Below, in pieces: positions 17,438 to 26,039 of a stretch of DNA of 48,383 bases (positions are counted from its first letter, which is position 1; each line of letters starts with the position of its first letter). The DNA is taken from the NCBI GenBank assembly GCA_014729945.1, contig WJJC01000068.1, positions 1-48,383 of the forward strand, written 5' to 3'. This DNA is from Candidatus Bathyarchaeota archaeon. Its GTDB lineage: Archaea > Thermoproteota > Bathyarchaeia > TCS64. The notes under the pieces were generated by a model. That model had not been told where the DNA came from, ran no database searches, and worked only from the letters and a program-made list of their open reading frames with translations. The position numbers were made by a program, and so were the translations under genes.

Positions 17438-17610
17438 AAAATCACCTTTATAGCATGATCTATATGTGTCTTAGAATTTTTCAGCGTGTTCTCTCTGCAT
17501 CTTGAAGCCGATGCTGGTTCTATTTCCAGTCCAAGTGATACACGCTCACATAAACCACGCAGGACACATAACCCGATGCTCATTATATAATTCTACCTAC
17601 CGAAAGATTG

Positions 17611-18429
17611 TTACTCCCAGTGACGCTGGATAGCCGCGGAGGCATCTCTTCTAGCCTTATCCATCTCATTACTTATTGGATCTCTGTTTAGATAACTTCG
17701 TAACTCCTCGTGAATATTGATAAACTCCTCTGTACCATGGGCTTCAAGTAGATTGGAGATGTTCCTGGTGAGCCTCTTAGATACGGCGTTTAGATACTGG
17801 TTACCTAGTAATGATTCAATTAACTTGGTGTCCTCATTAACGATACTCTGGGTCAATACGTATTGAGACGCGAAACTAGTGCCCGATAAACGCCGTAAGA
17901 GCACGAGATCCTCGTCAACTAAGCAGCCTGCTAGGGCCAGGTTAATCAAATACGGCAGTGATAATATAATACTCATCAACCGGTCATGCTCCCCAGCATC
18001 AACCAGGATAATAGATGCACCGGGGAAAAGCCGATTAGCTATACTGGTCTCCGAATCTGTATCCGCTACAGGGATCACCGCCAAAGCCTTACCAACACAG
18101 CTATCCGTGGATGGCCCCCACATGGGGTGAACACATAGAGGATTTATGCCTTCCTCGGTTAGGTTCACTAGTTCCCCGTGTATCCCTTTTTTGAGAGAGG
18201 CAATCTCCATCAAAATAGTATCTCGACTGATATAGTCGCTGATCGATCTGATCACATCTCGGGTCATGTCTATGGGCACCGAGATAACCACAAGATCCGA
18301 TTCACATAGCCTACTTGGGTCATCATCTCTTCGGGTATCAAAACCATGCACCGCATAACCCAGATCGATAAGATGATCTCTGAGCCAACGCCCCATGCCT
18401 CCATCAGCACCTATTATTGTGGCCTGCAT
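17611..18429 (-). CDS. tyrA: Prephenate dehydrogenase
   Basis: 272 residues, last gene of the aromatic operon. It oxidatively decarboxylates prephenate to 4-hydroxyphenylpyruvate, the tyrosine precursor. The Rossmann motif is GADGGMGRW at 7-15, the catalytic histidine lies in VHPMWGP near 101, and the helical C-terminal domain is present. There is no fused chorismate mutase or ACT domain; the mutase is separate at 19288 and the ACT domain is on PheA. The ATG is 52 bp after the pheA stop, the widest gap in the operon, with AAAGGTG and GGTG purine-rich sites in between. The cofactor could be NAD or NADP; the sequence does not settle it. Confidence 0.9.
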   Translation of the reverse strand: MQATIIGADGGMGRWLRDHLIDLGYAVHGFDTRRDDDPSRLCESDLVVISVPIDMTRDVIRSISDYISRDTILMEIASLKKGIHGELVNLTEEGINPLCVHPMWGPSTDSCVGKALAVIPVADTDSETSIANRLFPGASIILVDAGEHDRLMSIILSLPYLINLALAGCLVDEDLVLLRRLSGTSFASQYVLTQSIVNEDTKLIESLLGNQYLNAVSKRLTRNISNLLEAHGTEEFINIHEELRSYLNRDPISNEMDKARRDASAAIQRHWE

Positions 18430-18481
18430 ATACCCGCATCAAATAGCTTGGATAAAAGGTGTTTTGGACAGGTGAAACCAT

Positions 18482-19291
18482 CTAAGCCCTGGGATAAGAA
18501 CCTAGGTGCCTCAGATACAGTGTATGCTTCTGGAGGCCCTCGAGGGCACCGGTAACCACCTCATCCAAGATATGCCCGGCTATCTCCACGAAGAAAACAT
18601 ACTCGAAGGGCTTACCCAAGCGTGGACGTGATTCTATCTTCTCTAAGTTGATACCGCGCTCACTGAACTCTCTCAGAGCCTCTACCAAGGTTCCCGGTCT
18701 ATGCTGGACGATGAAGGCGAGAATCGATTTATCCTCTCCACTGGGATCTGGCGCATCGTAACCGATCTCAATAAACCTCGTATAGTTCTCCGGGTTGGTC
18801 TCGATGCTCCGTGCCAGTATCTTCATCCCGTAGGTCTCCGCTGCCTGGGCGCTGGCCACACCAGCGGCTCCACGTACATCATTCTCTTTGATCCATTTGA
18901 CTCCACCGGCTGTATCATAGAAATTCACGGCCTCGATATCAAGCGCCTCCAGCCACTCCCTTGACTGCCCAAGGGCTTGGGGGTGACTGTACGCTTTCCT
19001 GATATCCTCTAGACTTGAATCCGGGTGGCTGATTAGGCAGTGCTGGATCCTGTGAATCTCCTCTCCACTGGCCTTGAGCTCCCGCTCGTTAAGCAAGTCG
19101 TAGGCTCTTACTATACTACCCTGTATGGTGTTCTCCACGGGGACCAAGCCATAGTCGGCTTCACCTGATTCCACTGCGTCGAAGACATCCTTCAGATAGG
19201 GACAGGGCAGGGTCTCCACCTTGACATAGTGTTTCATGATGGCTTCCTCGCTGTAAGCCCCTTTCTCGCCCTGGAAAGCTACTACTATCAT
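18482..19291 (-). CDS. pheA: Prephenate dehydratase with C-terminal ACT domain
   Basis: 269 residues. It converts prephenate to phenylpyruvate, the phenylalanine precursor. The catalytic domain opens with VAFQGEKGAYSEEA and contains VPVENTIQGS and NYTRFIEIG with the catalytic threonine of the T-R-F motif. The C-terminal ACT domain (about 185-260) carries GTLVEALREFSERGINLEKIESRP, which includes the ESRP signature that binds phenylalanine, so feedback inhibition by phenylalanine is expected. There is no fused chorismate mutase. The start overlaps the chorismate mutase stop by 4 bp. Confidence 0.95.
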   Translation of the reverse strand: MIVVAFQGEKGAYSEEAIMKHYVKVETLPCPYLKDVFDAVESGEADYGLVPVENTIQGSIVRAYDLLNERELKASGEEIHRIQHCLISHPDSSLEDIRKAYSHPQALGQSREWLEALDIEAVNFYDTAGGVKWIKENDVRGAAGVASAQAAETYGMKILARSIETNPENYTRFIEIGYDAPDPSGEDKSILAFIVQHRPGTLVEALREFSERGINLEKIESRPRLGKPFEYVFFVEIAGHILDEVVTGALEGLQKHTLYLRHLGSYPRA

Positions 19292-19563
19292 TGCTTTTCC
19301 TCCGCCTCCACGCAGAGCCTAATGATCTCCTTGAATACACGTTCCACTGCAACCGGATCCAAGCCATGCTCTGTAGCCTTCGCCTTTATTTTATCTAGGA
19401 TTTCTTTCTCTCGGCCTGTATCCCGAACCGGTTTACCATATTTCTTCTTTATCGCCCCTATTTTTAATGCAGCTATCTGGCGTAGGGCTATTCTCTCCAT
19501 TATCTCTGCGTTGAGTCTATCAATGGTCTCTCTATGTGGTCTAATCTCATCCCTATACGTCAT
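19288..19563 (-). CDS. aroQ: Chorismate mutase, AroQ class
   Basis: 91 residues, all helical, the size of a stand-alone AroQ monofunctional mutase. It rearranges chorismate to prephenate, the branch point to phenylalanine and tyrosine. Motif residues are placed as in the family: the first helix IDRLNAEIMERIALRQIAALKIGAIKKKYGKPV with catalytic arginine and lysine, then DTGREKEILDKI, and the C-terminal helix VFKEIIRLCVEAEEKQ. It starts at ATG 19563 and overlaps both neighbours by 4 bp (aroC stop before it, pheA start after it), so translation is tightly coupled. Confidence 0.95.
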   Translation of the reverse strand: MTYRDEIRPHRETIDRLNAEIMERIALRQIAALKIGAIKKKYGKPVRDTGREKEILDKIKAKATEHGLDPVAVERVFKEIIRLCVEAEEKQ

Positions 19564-20648
19564 TGTCCTTCACCTATTACTCTCGGTATCACGCCTGCTC
19601 TCAACGCGTGGTCAGCCAGTACAAATGCCATCATGGCCTCTACCACAGGGACCGCCCTAGGTACGATGCAGGGATCGTGACGTCCCTCCACCTTGATATC
19701 TGTCTCTTTCATCTCTCGTAGGTTCACTGTTCTCTGGCTCAGGGTAATACTGGGGGTTGGTTTGATTGATACTGTGGATGTTATGGGCATACCTGTGGAT
19801 ATTCCCCCCAGTATTCCACCACTGTGATTGGTCATGGTCGCCACCTCACCATCCACTATTCTATATTCATCGTTGTTCTCTGATCCCAGCATATCAGCCA
19901 CCGCTACTCCGGCTCCGAACTCCACGGCCTTTACCGCGGGGATAGCGAAGAACGCCTTAGCTAGGTCTCCCTCAAGGGTGTCAAAAACCGGTGCCCCTAT
20001 ACCCCTAGGTGGATTGTGGACGATGCACTTTATCTTACCACCTATACTATCATTGATCGCTTGCACACGCTCTATCTCTCTAATCATCTCCTCAGCCGCA
20101 ACCGGGTCAGGGCACCTTACCTCGTTAGACTCCACTTTATCCAGATCCACGTCACCTCGTGTTCTTACACTTCCTATTTGATACGTGTAAGCAGTAACCC
20201 GTGTATCTAGGGTCTCCAGCAACTGCTTAGCCACACAGCCAGCCATCACAAAGCCAGCAGTAATCCTACCGCTGAAACGACCACTGCCCCGTGGGTCCTG
20301 TCTCTCCCCGTATCTGAGTCCAGCTGTGTAATCAGCGTGACCAGGTCTAGGTGTCCAGCGGTTCTCAAGGTACTTGGATGAGTCCCGATCCCTGTTTCGC
20401 ACCACCATGGTCAGAGGTGCACCGGTGCTGATCCCATGGTATTGCCCGGTTAATACTTCGACCTTGTCCTGTTCTTGTCTCTGTGTGGTTATCTTGCTCT
20501 GTCCTGGGCGTCGTCGATCCAGTTCATGCTGGAGTCTTAAAAGATCCAGTCTGAGTCCAGCTGGGCACCCATCGATTACAACACCCACTAGCTCCCCATG
20601 ACTCTCTCCTATACTCGTGATCTTCAAGTTCGTACCTAATGTGTTCAA
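19560..20648 (-). CDS. aroC: Chorismate synthase
   Basis: It forms chorismate from 5-enolpyruvylshikimate-3-phosphate using reduced FMN. Diagnostic stretches: NTLGTNLKITSIGESHGE at the N-terminus, RRPGQSKITTQRQE, RPGHADYTAGLRYGERQDPRGSGR, NHSGGILGGISTGMPI and VEGRHDPCIVPRAVPVVEAM. I place the start at TTG 20648, inside a TTGA overlap with the aroA stop and 10 nt after GGTGG, giving 362 residues. An ATG at 20711 would add 21 residues that are the wrong frame of aroA and unlike the family. No flavin reductase domain is fused, so reduced FMN must come from elsewhere. Confidence 0.93.
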   Translation of the reverse strand: MNTLGTNLKITSIGESHGELVGVVIDGCPAGLRLDLLRLQHELDRRRPGQSKITTQRQEQDKVEVLTGQYHGISTGAPLTMVVRNRDRDSSKYLENRWTPRPGHADYTAGLRYGERQDPRGSGRFSGRITAGFVMAGCVAKQLLETLDTRVTAYTYQIGSVRTRGDVDLDKVESNEVRCPDPVAAEEMIREIERVQAINDSIGGKIKCIVHNPPRGIGAPVFDTLEGDLAKAFFAIPAVKAVEFGAGVAVADMLGSENNDEYRIVDGEVATMTNHSGGILGGISTGMPITSTVSIKPTPSITLSQRTVNLREMKETDIKVEGRHDPCIVPRAVPVVEAMMAFVLADHALRAGVIPRVIGEGQ

Positions 20649-21898
20649 TTTATTCTTCCACCTATCTTCCTTAGTTCTCGCCAGAAACCTGGGTAGGATT
20701 TGGTTACGCATTCTGGGTTCATTATGGTTGTCTCGCCCCTTGTTGCTTGGGCCAGTACGGCGAAACTCATAGCTATCCTGTGATCATTATGGGGATTTAT
20801 AATCGCTCCATGGGGGATTCCACCCTTTATTGATAAGGTTGACGAGTCTCCTTTAACATCTACACCCATTTTCTTCAATCCCTCCATAGTAGCCTTCAGA
20901 CGGTCTGATTCCTTATACTTGAGTCGTCTCAACCCTGTGAGTGTGCTTGTTCCCTCAGCCACGCTGCATAGACATGCGACAACTGGGAACAGGTCAGGGC
21001 AATCACTCAGGTCAACCTCCACTCCTTTCAGTCTGCTCTTCTCAGCTGTGACACGGTTGCCCTTGATCTTGGTGTATGCGCCCATCTTTCTGAGGATGTA
21101 TAATATTTCTTTGTCCGCCTGCTTGCTGTATAGGTCTAGGTTGTCCACATGGATTTTACCCGCGATAACTCCCATTGCCAGCATATAGGCGGCGCTGGAC
21201 CAGTCACCCTCTATGCGTCCATTAATGGGAGAGTATTCTCCAATAGGTACCTGTATCCGATCCATGTTATCTGAGTGGGTTGGTTTTACACCTGCTCTAG
21301 TCATGGTATCCATGGTTAACTTAACGTATGGACGTGACTCCATTCTACCAGTTACTATTAACTCGATGCCCTCCACCGCGTAGGGGGCTACTAATAATAT
21401 CGCGGAGATGAACTGGGAGCTGACGTCACCACGTATCTCCGCTTTCCCCCCGTGGATTCTTCCCATTACGGTTATCGGGGGATAACCATCAACGCTACGG
21501 GCCTGAGTTCCTAACTGGTTTAAGGCGTCCAGTAGTGGTTTATTTGGTCTCCGTAAGAGTGAGGGGGCGCCTGACAGTGTGACGGTTTCTTGGAGCAGAC
21601 TGGACACCCCTGTGAGCAGCCTCAACGTGGTGCCCGACTCGTTACATTCAATAACAGTGTCTGGGGCGTATAGCCCACCGCCCTTCACCCTCCAACCGTT
21701 TTTACATCCATCAATAGTGACTCCAAGTCTACGTAGCCCATTGACCGTTGCTAATGTATCCGCGCAGACAAGTGGCTCCCTTAACATGCTCGCCCCCTCT
21801 GCTAGGGCAGAGATCACCAAGTATCTATGGGTGACACTCTTGCTGGGGGGTGCTTTAATAGCTCCTTTGAGGTAGCTGGGTTTAATCTTTACACTCAT
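20645..21898 (-). CDS. aroA: 5-enolpyruvylshikimate-3-phosphate synthase
   Basis: 417 residues, two inverse alpha-beta domains. It transfers the enolpyruvyl group of PEP to shikimate-3-phosphate. The N-terminal APPSKSVTHRYL binds shikimate-3-phosphate, CNESGTTLRLLTG is the PEP loop (a variant of the common NAGTAxR), GDVSSQFISAILL carries the S-S-Q motif, then RRLKYKESDRLKAT and NPHNDHRIAMSF carry the catalytic lysine/arginine region. The start overlaps the aroK stop by 4 bp and the stop overlaps the aroC start, so it lies in a tightly packed part of the operon. Confidence 0.95.
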   Translation of the reverse strand: MSVKIKPSYLKGAIKAPPSKSVTHRYLVISALAEGASMLREPLVCADTLATVNGLRRLGVTIDGCKNGWRVKGGGLYAPDTVIECNESGTTLRLLTGVSSLLQETVTLSGAPSLLRRPNKPLLDALNQLGTQARSVDGYPPITVMGRIHGGKAEIRGDVSSQFISAILLVAPYAVEGIELIVTGRMESRPYVKLTMDTMTRAGVKPTHSDNMDRIQVPIGEYSPINGRIEGDWSSAAYMLAMGVIAGKIHVDNLDLYSKQADKEILYILRKMGAYTKIKGNRVTAEKSRLKGVEVDLSDCPDLFPVVACLCSVAEGTSTLTGLRRLKYKESDRLKATMEGLKKMGVDVKGDSSTLSIKGGIPHGAIINPHNDHRIAMSFAVLAQATRGETTIMNPECVTKSYPGFWRELRKIGGRIN

Positions 21899-22395
21899 CT
21901 GAGTGCCTCCATTATCTCATCTACAAGCTCGTGGGGTGTTAAGCCCGTTGTATCCACTGTTACCGTGGCGTATTTCTCGTAGACTGGTCTTCTCTGCTCA
22001 ATCAGTTTGTTTATTTTCTTCTCTGGGTCCGGTACGTTTAGGAGTGGTCTGTTCCCATCTTTGCTGGTTCTCTTAATGATCTCTGGTATGGTGGCTGTGA
22101 GATAGATCAATTTTGATGACGGGGTTAATGCCTCAACGTTACCCGGGTCCAATACTGCTCCCCCACCACAGGCGATAACCACATCGTCTTCCCCAGCCAG
22201 CTCCTTGACCAGATCTGATTCTAACTCCCTGAACCTTGACTCACCGTATCTCCTGAATATCTCACTGATGGATATCCCCATTCTTTGCTCAATCACTTTA
22301 TCCATATCGATGAAAACGTAGCCAAGCTCCTCGGCAAGTAGTCTACCGACGGTGGATTTTCCTACTCCCATAAACCCATATAATGCAATATTCAT
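21895..22395 (-). CDS. aroK: Shikimate kinase, bacterial P-loop type
   Basis: 166 residues with the Walker A motif GFMGVGKSTVG, the DxD motif FIDMDK, the shikimate-binding arginine in GESRFRELES, GGGAVLD, and the lid arginine in NRPLLN. It phosphorylates shikimate with ATP. Most archaea use an unrelated GHMP-family shikimate kinase at this step; a P-loop AroK is the bacterial solution. Its seamless position in an otherwise complete operon suggests the cluster came in, or was assembled, with a bacterial gene. It overlaps aroE upstream and aroA downstream by 4 bp each. Confidence 0.95.
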   Translation of the reverse strand: MNIALYGFMGVGKSTVGRLLAEELGYVFIDMDKVIEQRMGISISEIFRRYGESRFRELESDLVKELAGEDDVVIACGGGAVLDPGNVEALTPSSKLIYLTATIPEIIKRTSKDGNRPLLNVPDPEKKINKLIEQRRPVYEKYATVTVDTTGLTPHELVDEIMEALR

Positions 22396-23207
22396 TGGCT
22401 AGTCTCCAATGCGCTTAGCGCTGCGTTATACATGGATTCGGGGCTGGGCTCCAACCCTGTCCAGATACTGAAAGCCTCGACACCCTGATACACCAGCATC
22501 CATAACCCCCCAAGGGTCTCTGCTCCCTTTCTCTCTGCTTCCCTCATGAGCCGGGTTCTCAAGGGATTGTAAACTATATCGAATACCAGTAATCCTCTGT
22601 GGAGGTTTGCGGATTTAACAGGTGTGTCATTTATGTTTGGGTGCATGCCCACCGGTGTGGCGTTGATTAGTATATCCGCTGTCTTGATGATTTCCTGATT
22701 TTTAATAGAGTCATAGCTGGTTCCCTCAACCAAGTCTACGAGTTTTTTAGCCTTCTCCAGTGATCGATTAAGTATAATTAACTCATCCACCCTTGGAGCC
22801 AACTCTGCGGCTAGGGCTCGTGCGGCTCCGCCGGCGCCAAGCAATACAACCCTAGCACTGGAGAGATCCCCGTATGTTTCAGTTAATGCCCTTACTCCTC
22901 CAGTTGAATCAGTATTATGGCCAATTAGTAGTCCATCAATGTACTCGATGGTGTTTACAGCGCCTGTTCTCTTCGCTGATACAGCTAGCGCATCCAGATA
23001 CTGGATTACATTGATCTTGTGGGGAATGGTTACATTTGCTCCACCTAATTCATCACCTTTGAGGTTCTCAATTATATCACCGAGTTTACCGGGTGGTACC
23101 TCGTATGTGCAGTAATGATGGGGTAATCCCAGTTCCCAGAAGGCGGTGTTATGCATGACTGGGCTAACAGAGTGAGCTACGGGGTAACCGAGGAGATAAT
23201 AATTCAC
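22392..23207 (-). CDS. aroE: Shikimate dehydrogenase
   Basis: 271 residues. It reduces 3-dehydroshikimate to shikimate, usually with NADPH. The N-terminal substrate domain shows YPVAHSVSPVMHNTAF, ANVTIPHKINVIQYLD with the catalytic lysine, and GAVNTIEYIDGLLIGHNTDSTG. The cofactor domain shows VLLGAGGAARALAAEL and LNRSLEKAKKL; the asparagine-arginine after the second strand favours NADP. The start is GTG at 23207, overlapping the aroD stop by 4 bp. Third pathway enzyme after aroB and aroD in gene order, matching the order of reactions. Confidence 0.95.
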   Translation of the reverse strand: MNYYLLGYPVAHSVSPVMHNTAFWELGLPHHYCTYEVPPGKLGDIIENLKGDELGGANVTIPHKINVIQYLDALAVSAKRTGAVNTIEYIDGLLIGHNTDSTGGVRALTETYGDLSSARVVLLGAGGAARALAAELAPRVDELIILNRSLEKAKKLVDLVEGTSYDSIKNQEIIKTADILINATPVGMHPNINDTPVKSANLHRGLLVFDIVYNPLRTRLMREAERKGAETLGGLWMLVYQGVEAFSIWTGLEPSPESMYNAALSALETSQ

Positions 23208-23866
23208 TTTGATAAAACCCCATATATTCCGCGTAATTCACGTAAGGAGATCTGACCCGGTGCTACCTCCAATCCCTCACTCGGGGACGCATACGTGAAG
23301 GCTGCCCCAGATAATGGAGCCAATATCCTCGACGGGGCTCCTTTCTCGCCCATGGCGAATGAGATGTTACCCGGCTTCGCTTTATTATACTCCATGTATG
23401 GGACGTTATCCATGTAACAATTTGCCCAACCAATGATCTTTACAAGATCACATCTCATACTGGATAATTCATCATGTATCTCCATGAGGCGATCCAAGGT
23501 GAGCGATATCTCAAAATCATGATAGGAGGAAATAACCTTTCCATCAATAGAGTTGATTCTTTTTATGGTCTTCTCTAGTTCACTAGTGGTATAGGCTAGA
23601 TCAACGTACTCAAACCCAGAATGTAATGCGTCCAAGAGTAGCTGTACCCTATCCTTTTCCGGTTCATCTGCTTGTCCACCTTGATCTCTCCTCCTATTGG
23701 TGGCTATCAGTGGCTTACCTGTACTGGCTCTAATATCATCTAGATCAATGGGCGCCCTTCTATAATCTAGTCTAACCTCGATTAAGTCCACTTCACAGGC
23801 TTGATTGATCTGATTAATCACCTGATTAGTCGACATTGCCTTAACCGATACGCATACCCGGGTCAC
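23204..23866 (-). CDS. aroD: 3-dehydroquinate dehydratase, type I
   Basis: 220 residues, class I aldolase-type TIM barrel. It dehydrates 3-dehydroquinate to 3-dehydroshikimate through a Schiff base. The catalytic histidine is in ISSYHDFE and the Schiff-base lysine in CDLVKIIGWA; EVRLDYRR near the N-terminus and LAPLSGAAFTYA near the end are family hallmarks. It starts at GTG 23866, overlapping the aroB stop by 4 bp. Type I is the form common in archaea with this pathway. Confidence 0.95.
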   Translation of the reverse strand: MTRVCVSVKAMSTNQVINQINQACEVDLIEVRLDYRRAPIDLDDIRASTGKPLIATNRRRDQGGQADEPEKDRVQLLLDALHSGFEYVDLAYTTSELEKTIKRINSIDGKVISSYHDFEISLTLDRLMEIHDELSSMRCDLVKIIGWANCYMDNVPYMEYNKAKPGNISFAMGEKGAPSRILAPLSGAAFTYASPSEGLEVAPGQISLRELRGIYGVLSK

Positions 23867-24912
23867 GTGAGAGCCTCCAAGGCAGCCCTTATGTCATCCT
23901 CATCCACTTTTCTCATCACGGGCTCCGAGCCGATCCCGGTGGGTAAGATGAAGTATATCTCTCCTGCTTGGGCCTTCTTATCCCTGTGAATCACCTCAAT
24001 AACGGCATCTAGGTCGAGTGTTGGAACCCTGGTTGGAAGACCGTAACCATCGATTAATTCAGTGATCCTCTGATAATCACGCCTAGTTAGCAGATTCTGT
24101 TCACATGCAATATACGCGGCTGCAATCATACCAACCGCGACGCCTTCACCATGATTCAAGCCATGATGAGATAACAACTCAAGGGCATGCCCCACCGTGT
24201 GACCGTAATTAAGAGCCGCTCTGACACCTAATCTGTCCTCTACATCCTGCTCAACATAACGAGCCTTGGTAAAAGCGCATCTTGAAATGATGTCTACTAG
24301 ATCATCCTGAGATAGAGCCTCAACCTTGTTTGACTCTAATTTCGCGAATAATCCGGGATCAGAGATGACACCATACTTGATGATCTCAGCGAACCCGGAT
24401 CGAGTCTCACGGAGGGGCAATGTCTGGAGATACTCTGGATCAATTAGCACAAGGTGTGGCTGGTGAAAGGATCCTACAAGATTCTTCCCCAGTGGGTGAT
24501 TTACCGCGGTCTTTCCACCTATACTACTGTCAACCATAGCTAAGAGGGTAGTAGGTACCTGAACTAGTTCGATTCCTCGCATATAGATAGAGGAAGCGAA
24601 TCCAGCTAGATCACCGACACAGCCACCTCCAAACGCTATCACAACAGAGTCTCTATCCAGACTGGCCTTCAGGAACCTGCCCACCAGTTCCTCTACCATG
24701 TTCCACTGCTTGGCCTTTTCTCCATCAGGTACCTGAATCACCTCCTCCACTTGTCCAGCTATCTTATCACCGTACAGTTCATGGATGGTGTGGGATGTAA
24801 CTAATACCGTACCTGTGTTTTCCGGTAGATACTCTTTCAGCCGGTTCCCTATGCCTGATTCGACTAATATTGAATATGAGTGTGCCCCGAGGGCAACAGG
24901 AATCATCTGCAT
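23863..24912 (-). CDS. aroB: 3-dehydroquinate synthase
   Basis: 349 residues. It cyclises DAHP to 3-dehydroquinate, requiring NAD and a divalent metal. The NAD loop is PDGEKAKQWN, followed by FGGGCVGDLAGFASSIYMRGI, VPTTLLAMVDSSIGGKTAVNHPLGKNLVGSFHQP, and the metal ligands in RAALNYGHTVGHALE and HHGLNHGEGVAVGM. This is the classical DHQ synthase, so the pathway here starts from erythrose-4-phosphate and PEP rather than by the aspartate-semialdehyde (ADH) route used by many methanogens. It starts at ATG 24912, 2 bp after the DAHP synthase stop. Confidence 0.96.
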   Translation of the reverse strand: MQMIPVALGAHSYSILVESGIGNRLKEYLPENTGTVLVTSHTIHELYGDKIAGQVEEVIQVPDGEKAKQWNMVEELVGRFLKASLDRDSVVIAFGGGCVGDLAGFASSIYMRGIELVQVPTTLLAMVDSSIGGKTAVNHPLGKNLVGSFHQPHLVLIDPEYLQTLPLRETRSGFAEIIKYGVISDPGLFAKLESNKVEALSQDDLVDIISRCAFTKARYVEQDVEDRLGVRAALNYGHTVGHALELLSHHGLNHGEGVAVGMIAAAYIACEQNLLTRRDYQRITELIDGYGLPTRVPTLDLDAVIEVIHRDKKAQAGEIYFILPTGIGSEPVMRKVDEDDIRAALEALT

Positions 24913-24914
24913 TT

Positions 24915-25763
24915 TTACAGCCTTCGGTTAACTGCTGCTACAATGGGTTTGATCCCATTCATCACTTTCTTGAAATCCTCTGGGCTCAGGCTCTGGGCTC
25001 CATCACACAACGCTTCATCGGGGTGAGGATGCACCTCTATCATCAAGCCATCAGCACCAGCTGCGATTGCGGCCTTTGCCATGGGCTCCACCAATGATCT
25101 GGTCCCAGTACCGTGACTGGGGTCAATAATCACAGGGAGATGGCTTATCTGATGAATAATGGGCGCCGCAGAGATATCCAATGTGTTGCGCGTCATGGAC
25201 TCAAAGGTCCTAATTCCACGCTCACACAGGATCACATCTGGATTACCTTCACTGAGGATATACTCGGCGCAACCCAACCACTCATTAAATGTAGCCGACA
25301 TCCCACGCTTCAGCATAACAGGTTTATTGGCTCGCCCCACCTTCTTTAACAAGCTAAAGTTCTGCATATTACGAGCGCCTATCTGGAAGATATCAGTATA
25401 CGCCTCGACGAGTTCTACGTCCTCAGTGGACATAACCTCAGTGACAATAGGTAAACCAGTCTCGCTACGAGCCTTTGCCAGTAGCTCTAATCCTCGTTCA
25501 CCCAATCCCTGGAAACTGTAGGGAAGTGTCCTAGGTTTGAAGGCTCCACCACGTAGTATCTGGGCGCCGGCTTCCTTTACTGCGTGAGCTGCCTGGAGCA
25601 TCTGCTCCTCACTCTCTACGCTGCAGGGGCCAGCCATAACAACAAGTTGATCACCGCCTATGGATACACCATTAACCTTCACCGTGGTCTTCCGTTGTTC
25701 GCCGTGATTGACGGCTAGTCTGATCTTTTTCGGTATCGGGAGGTCGCACAAATGGATCACCAT
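24915..25763 (-). CDS. aroF: 3-deoxy-7-phosphoheptulonate (DAHP) synthase, type I-beta
   Basis: 282 residues, first gene of the aromatic operon. It condenses PEP and erythrose-4-phosphate into DAHP. Motifs of the AroA-beta/KDO8P-like class: VMAGPCSVESEEQM, LRGGAFKPRTLPYSFQGLG, VMLKRGMSATFNEWLGCAEYI, ILCERGIRTFE and IIDPSHGTGTRSLV with metal ligands. There is only a short N-terminal extension and no fused ACT or mutase domain, so feedback control, if any, must come by another route, perhaps through the structured leader upstream. The start ATG at 25763 is preceded by TTGGAGGACGCGGC, a strong Shine-Dalgarno site, unusual for this window. Confidence 0.95.
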   Translation of the reverse strand: MVIHLCDLPIPKKIRLAVNHGEQRKTTVKVNGVSIGGDQLVVMAGPCSVESEEQMLQAAHAVKEAGAQILRGGAFKPRTLPYSFQGLGERGLELLAKARSETGLPIVTEVMSTEDVELVEAYTDIFQIGARNMQNFSLLKKVGRANKPVMLKRGMSATFNEWLGCAEYILSEGNPDVILCERGIRTFESMTRNTLDISAAPIIHQISHLPVIIDPSHGTGTRSLVEPMAKAAIAAGADGLMIEVHPHPDEALCDGAQSLSPEDFKKVMNGIKPIVAAVNRRL

Positions 25764-25796
25764 GCCGCGTCCTCCAATGTTTTTTGTTTATTAACG

Positions 25797-25885
25797 CTTC
25801 TGGGCATGTACAACTGGCTAAGGTTGCCCTCATTCAGAAGCAGTCTATAGGAACTTTCTTGAGGACCGACTAAGGATGGGTCCTC
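25797..25885 (-). promoter_or_regulatory. Structured leader of the aromatic operon: two hairpins
   Basis: On the - strand, between a TATA-like CCAATTTTAATAC (about 25898-25910) and the aroF start lie two potential hairpins. The first pairs GAGGACC with GGTCCTC (25861-25867 with 25879-25885) around an 11-nt loop, right where transcription should begin. The second pairs TTCT/GGGCA with TGCCC/AGAA in the interval 25797-25840, with a bulge. The second ends about 25 nt before the Shine-Dalgarno. This may be a cis-acting leader controlling the ten-gene operon; no known riboswitch class is recognised. Confidence 0.4.
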
Positions 25886-26039
25886 GGCTTCGTATCGTCG
25901 TATTAAAATTGGCGCATTGATGACACCTAGTCAACCAATCGCATACATCATCCAATATAAGTCTAACGCGGGCAGGAATAAAAATATCAACAAACTACTT
26001 TTCAACACTCTTAAAAACAATGATCTCTGCAAATCTGTT

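Noticed and set aside
17438..17610. Possible tRNA or small RNA in the spacer between tyrA and the AOR operon
   Set aside because: No T-loop (GTTCGANNC) or acceptor stem pairing could be found; the stretch appears to hold only the AOR operon promoter.
25917..26039. N-terminal extension of the YkgJ-type protein from TTG 25917
   Set aside because: The 41 residues are Asn/Lys-rich and unlike the family, and they overlap the promoter region of the divergent aromatic operon.
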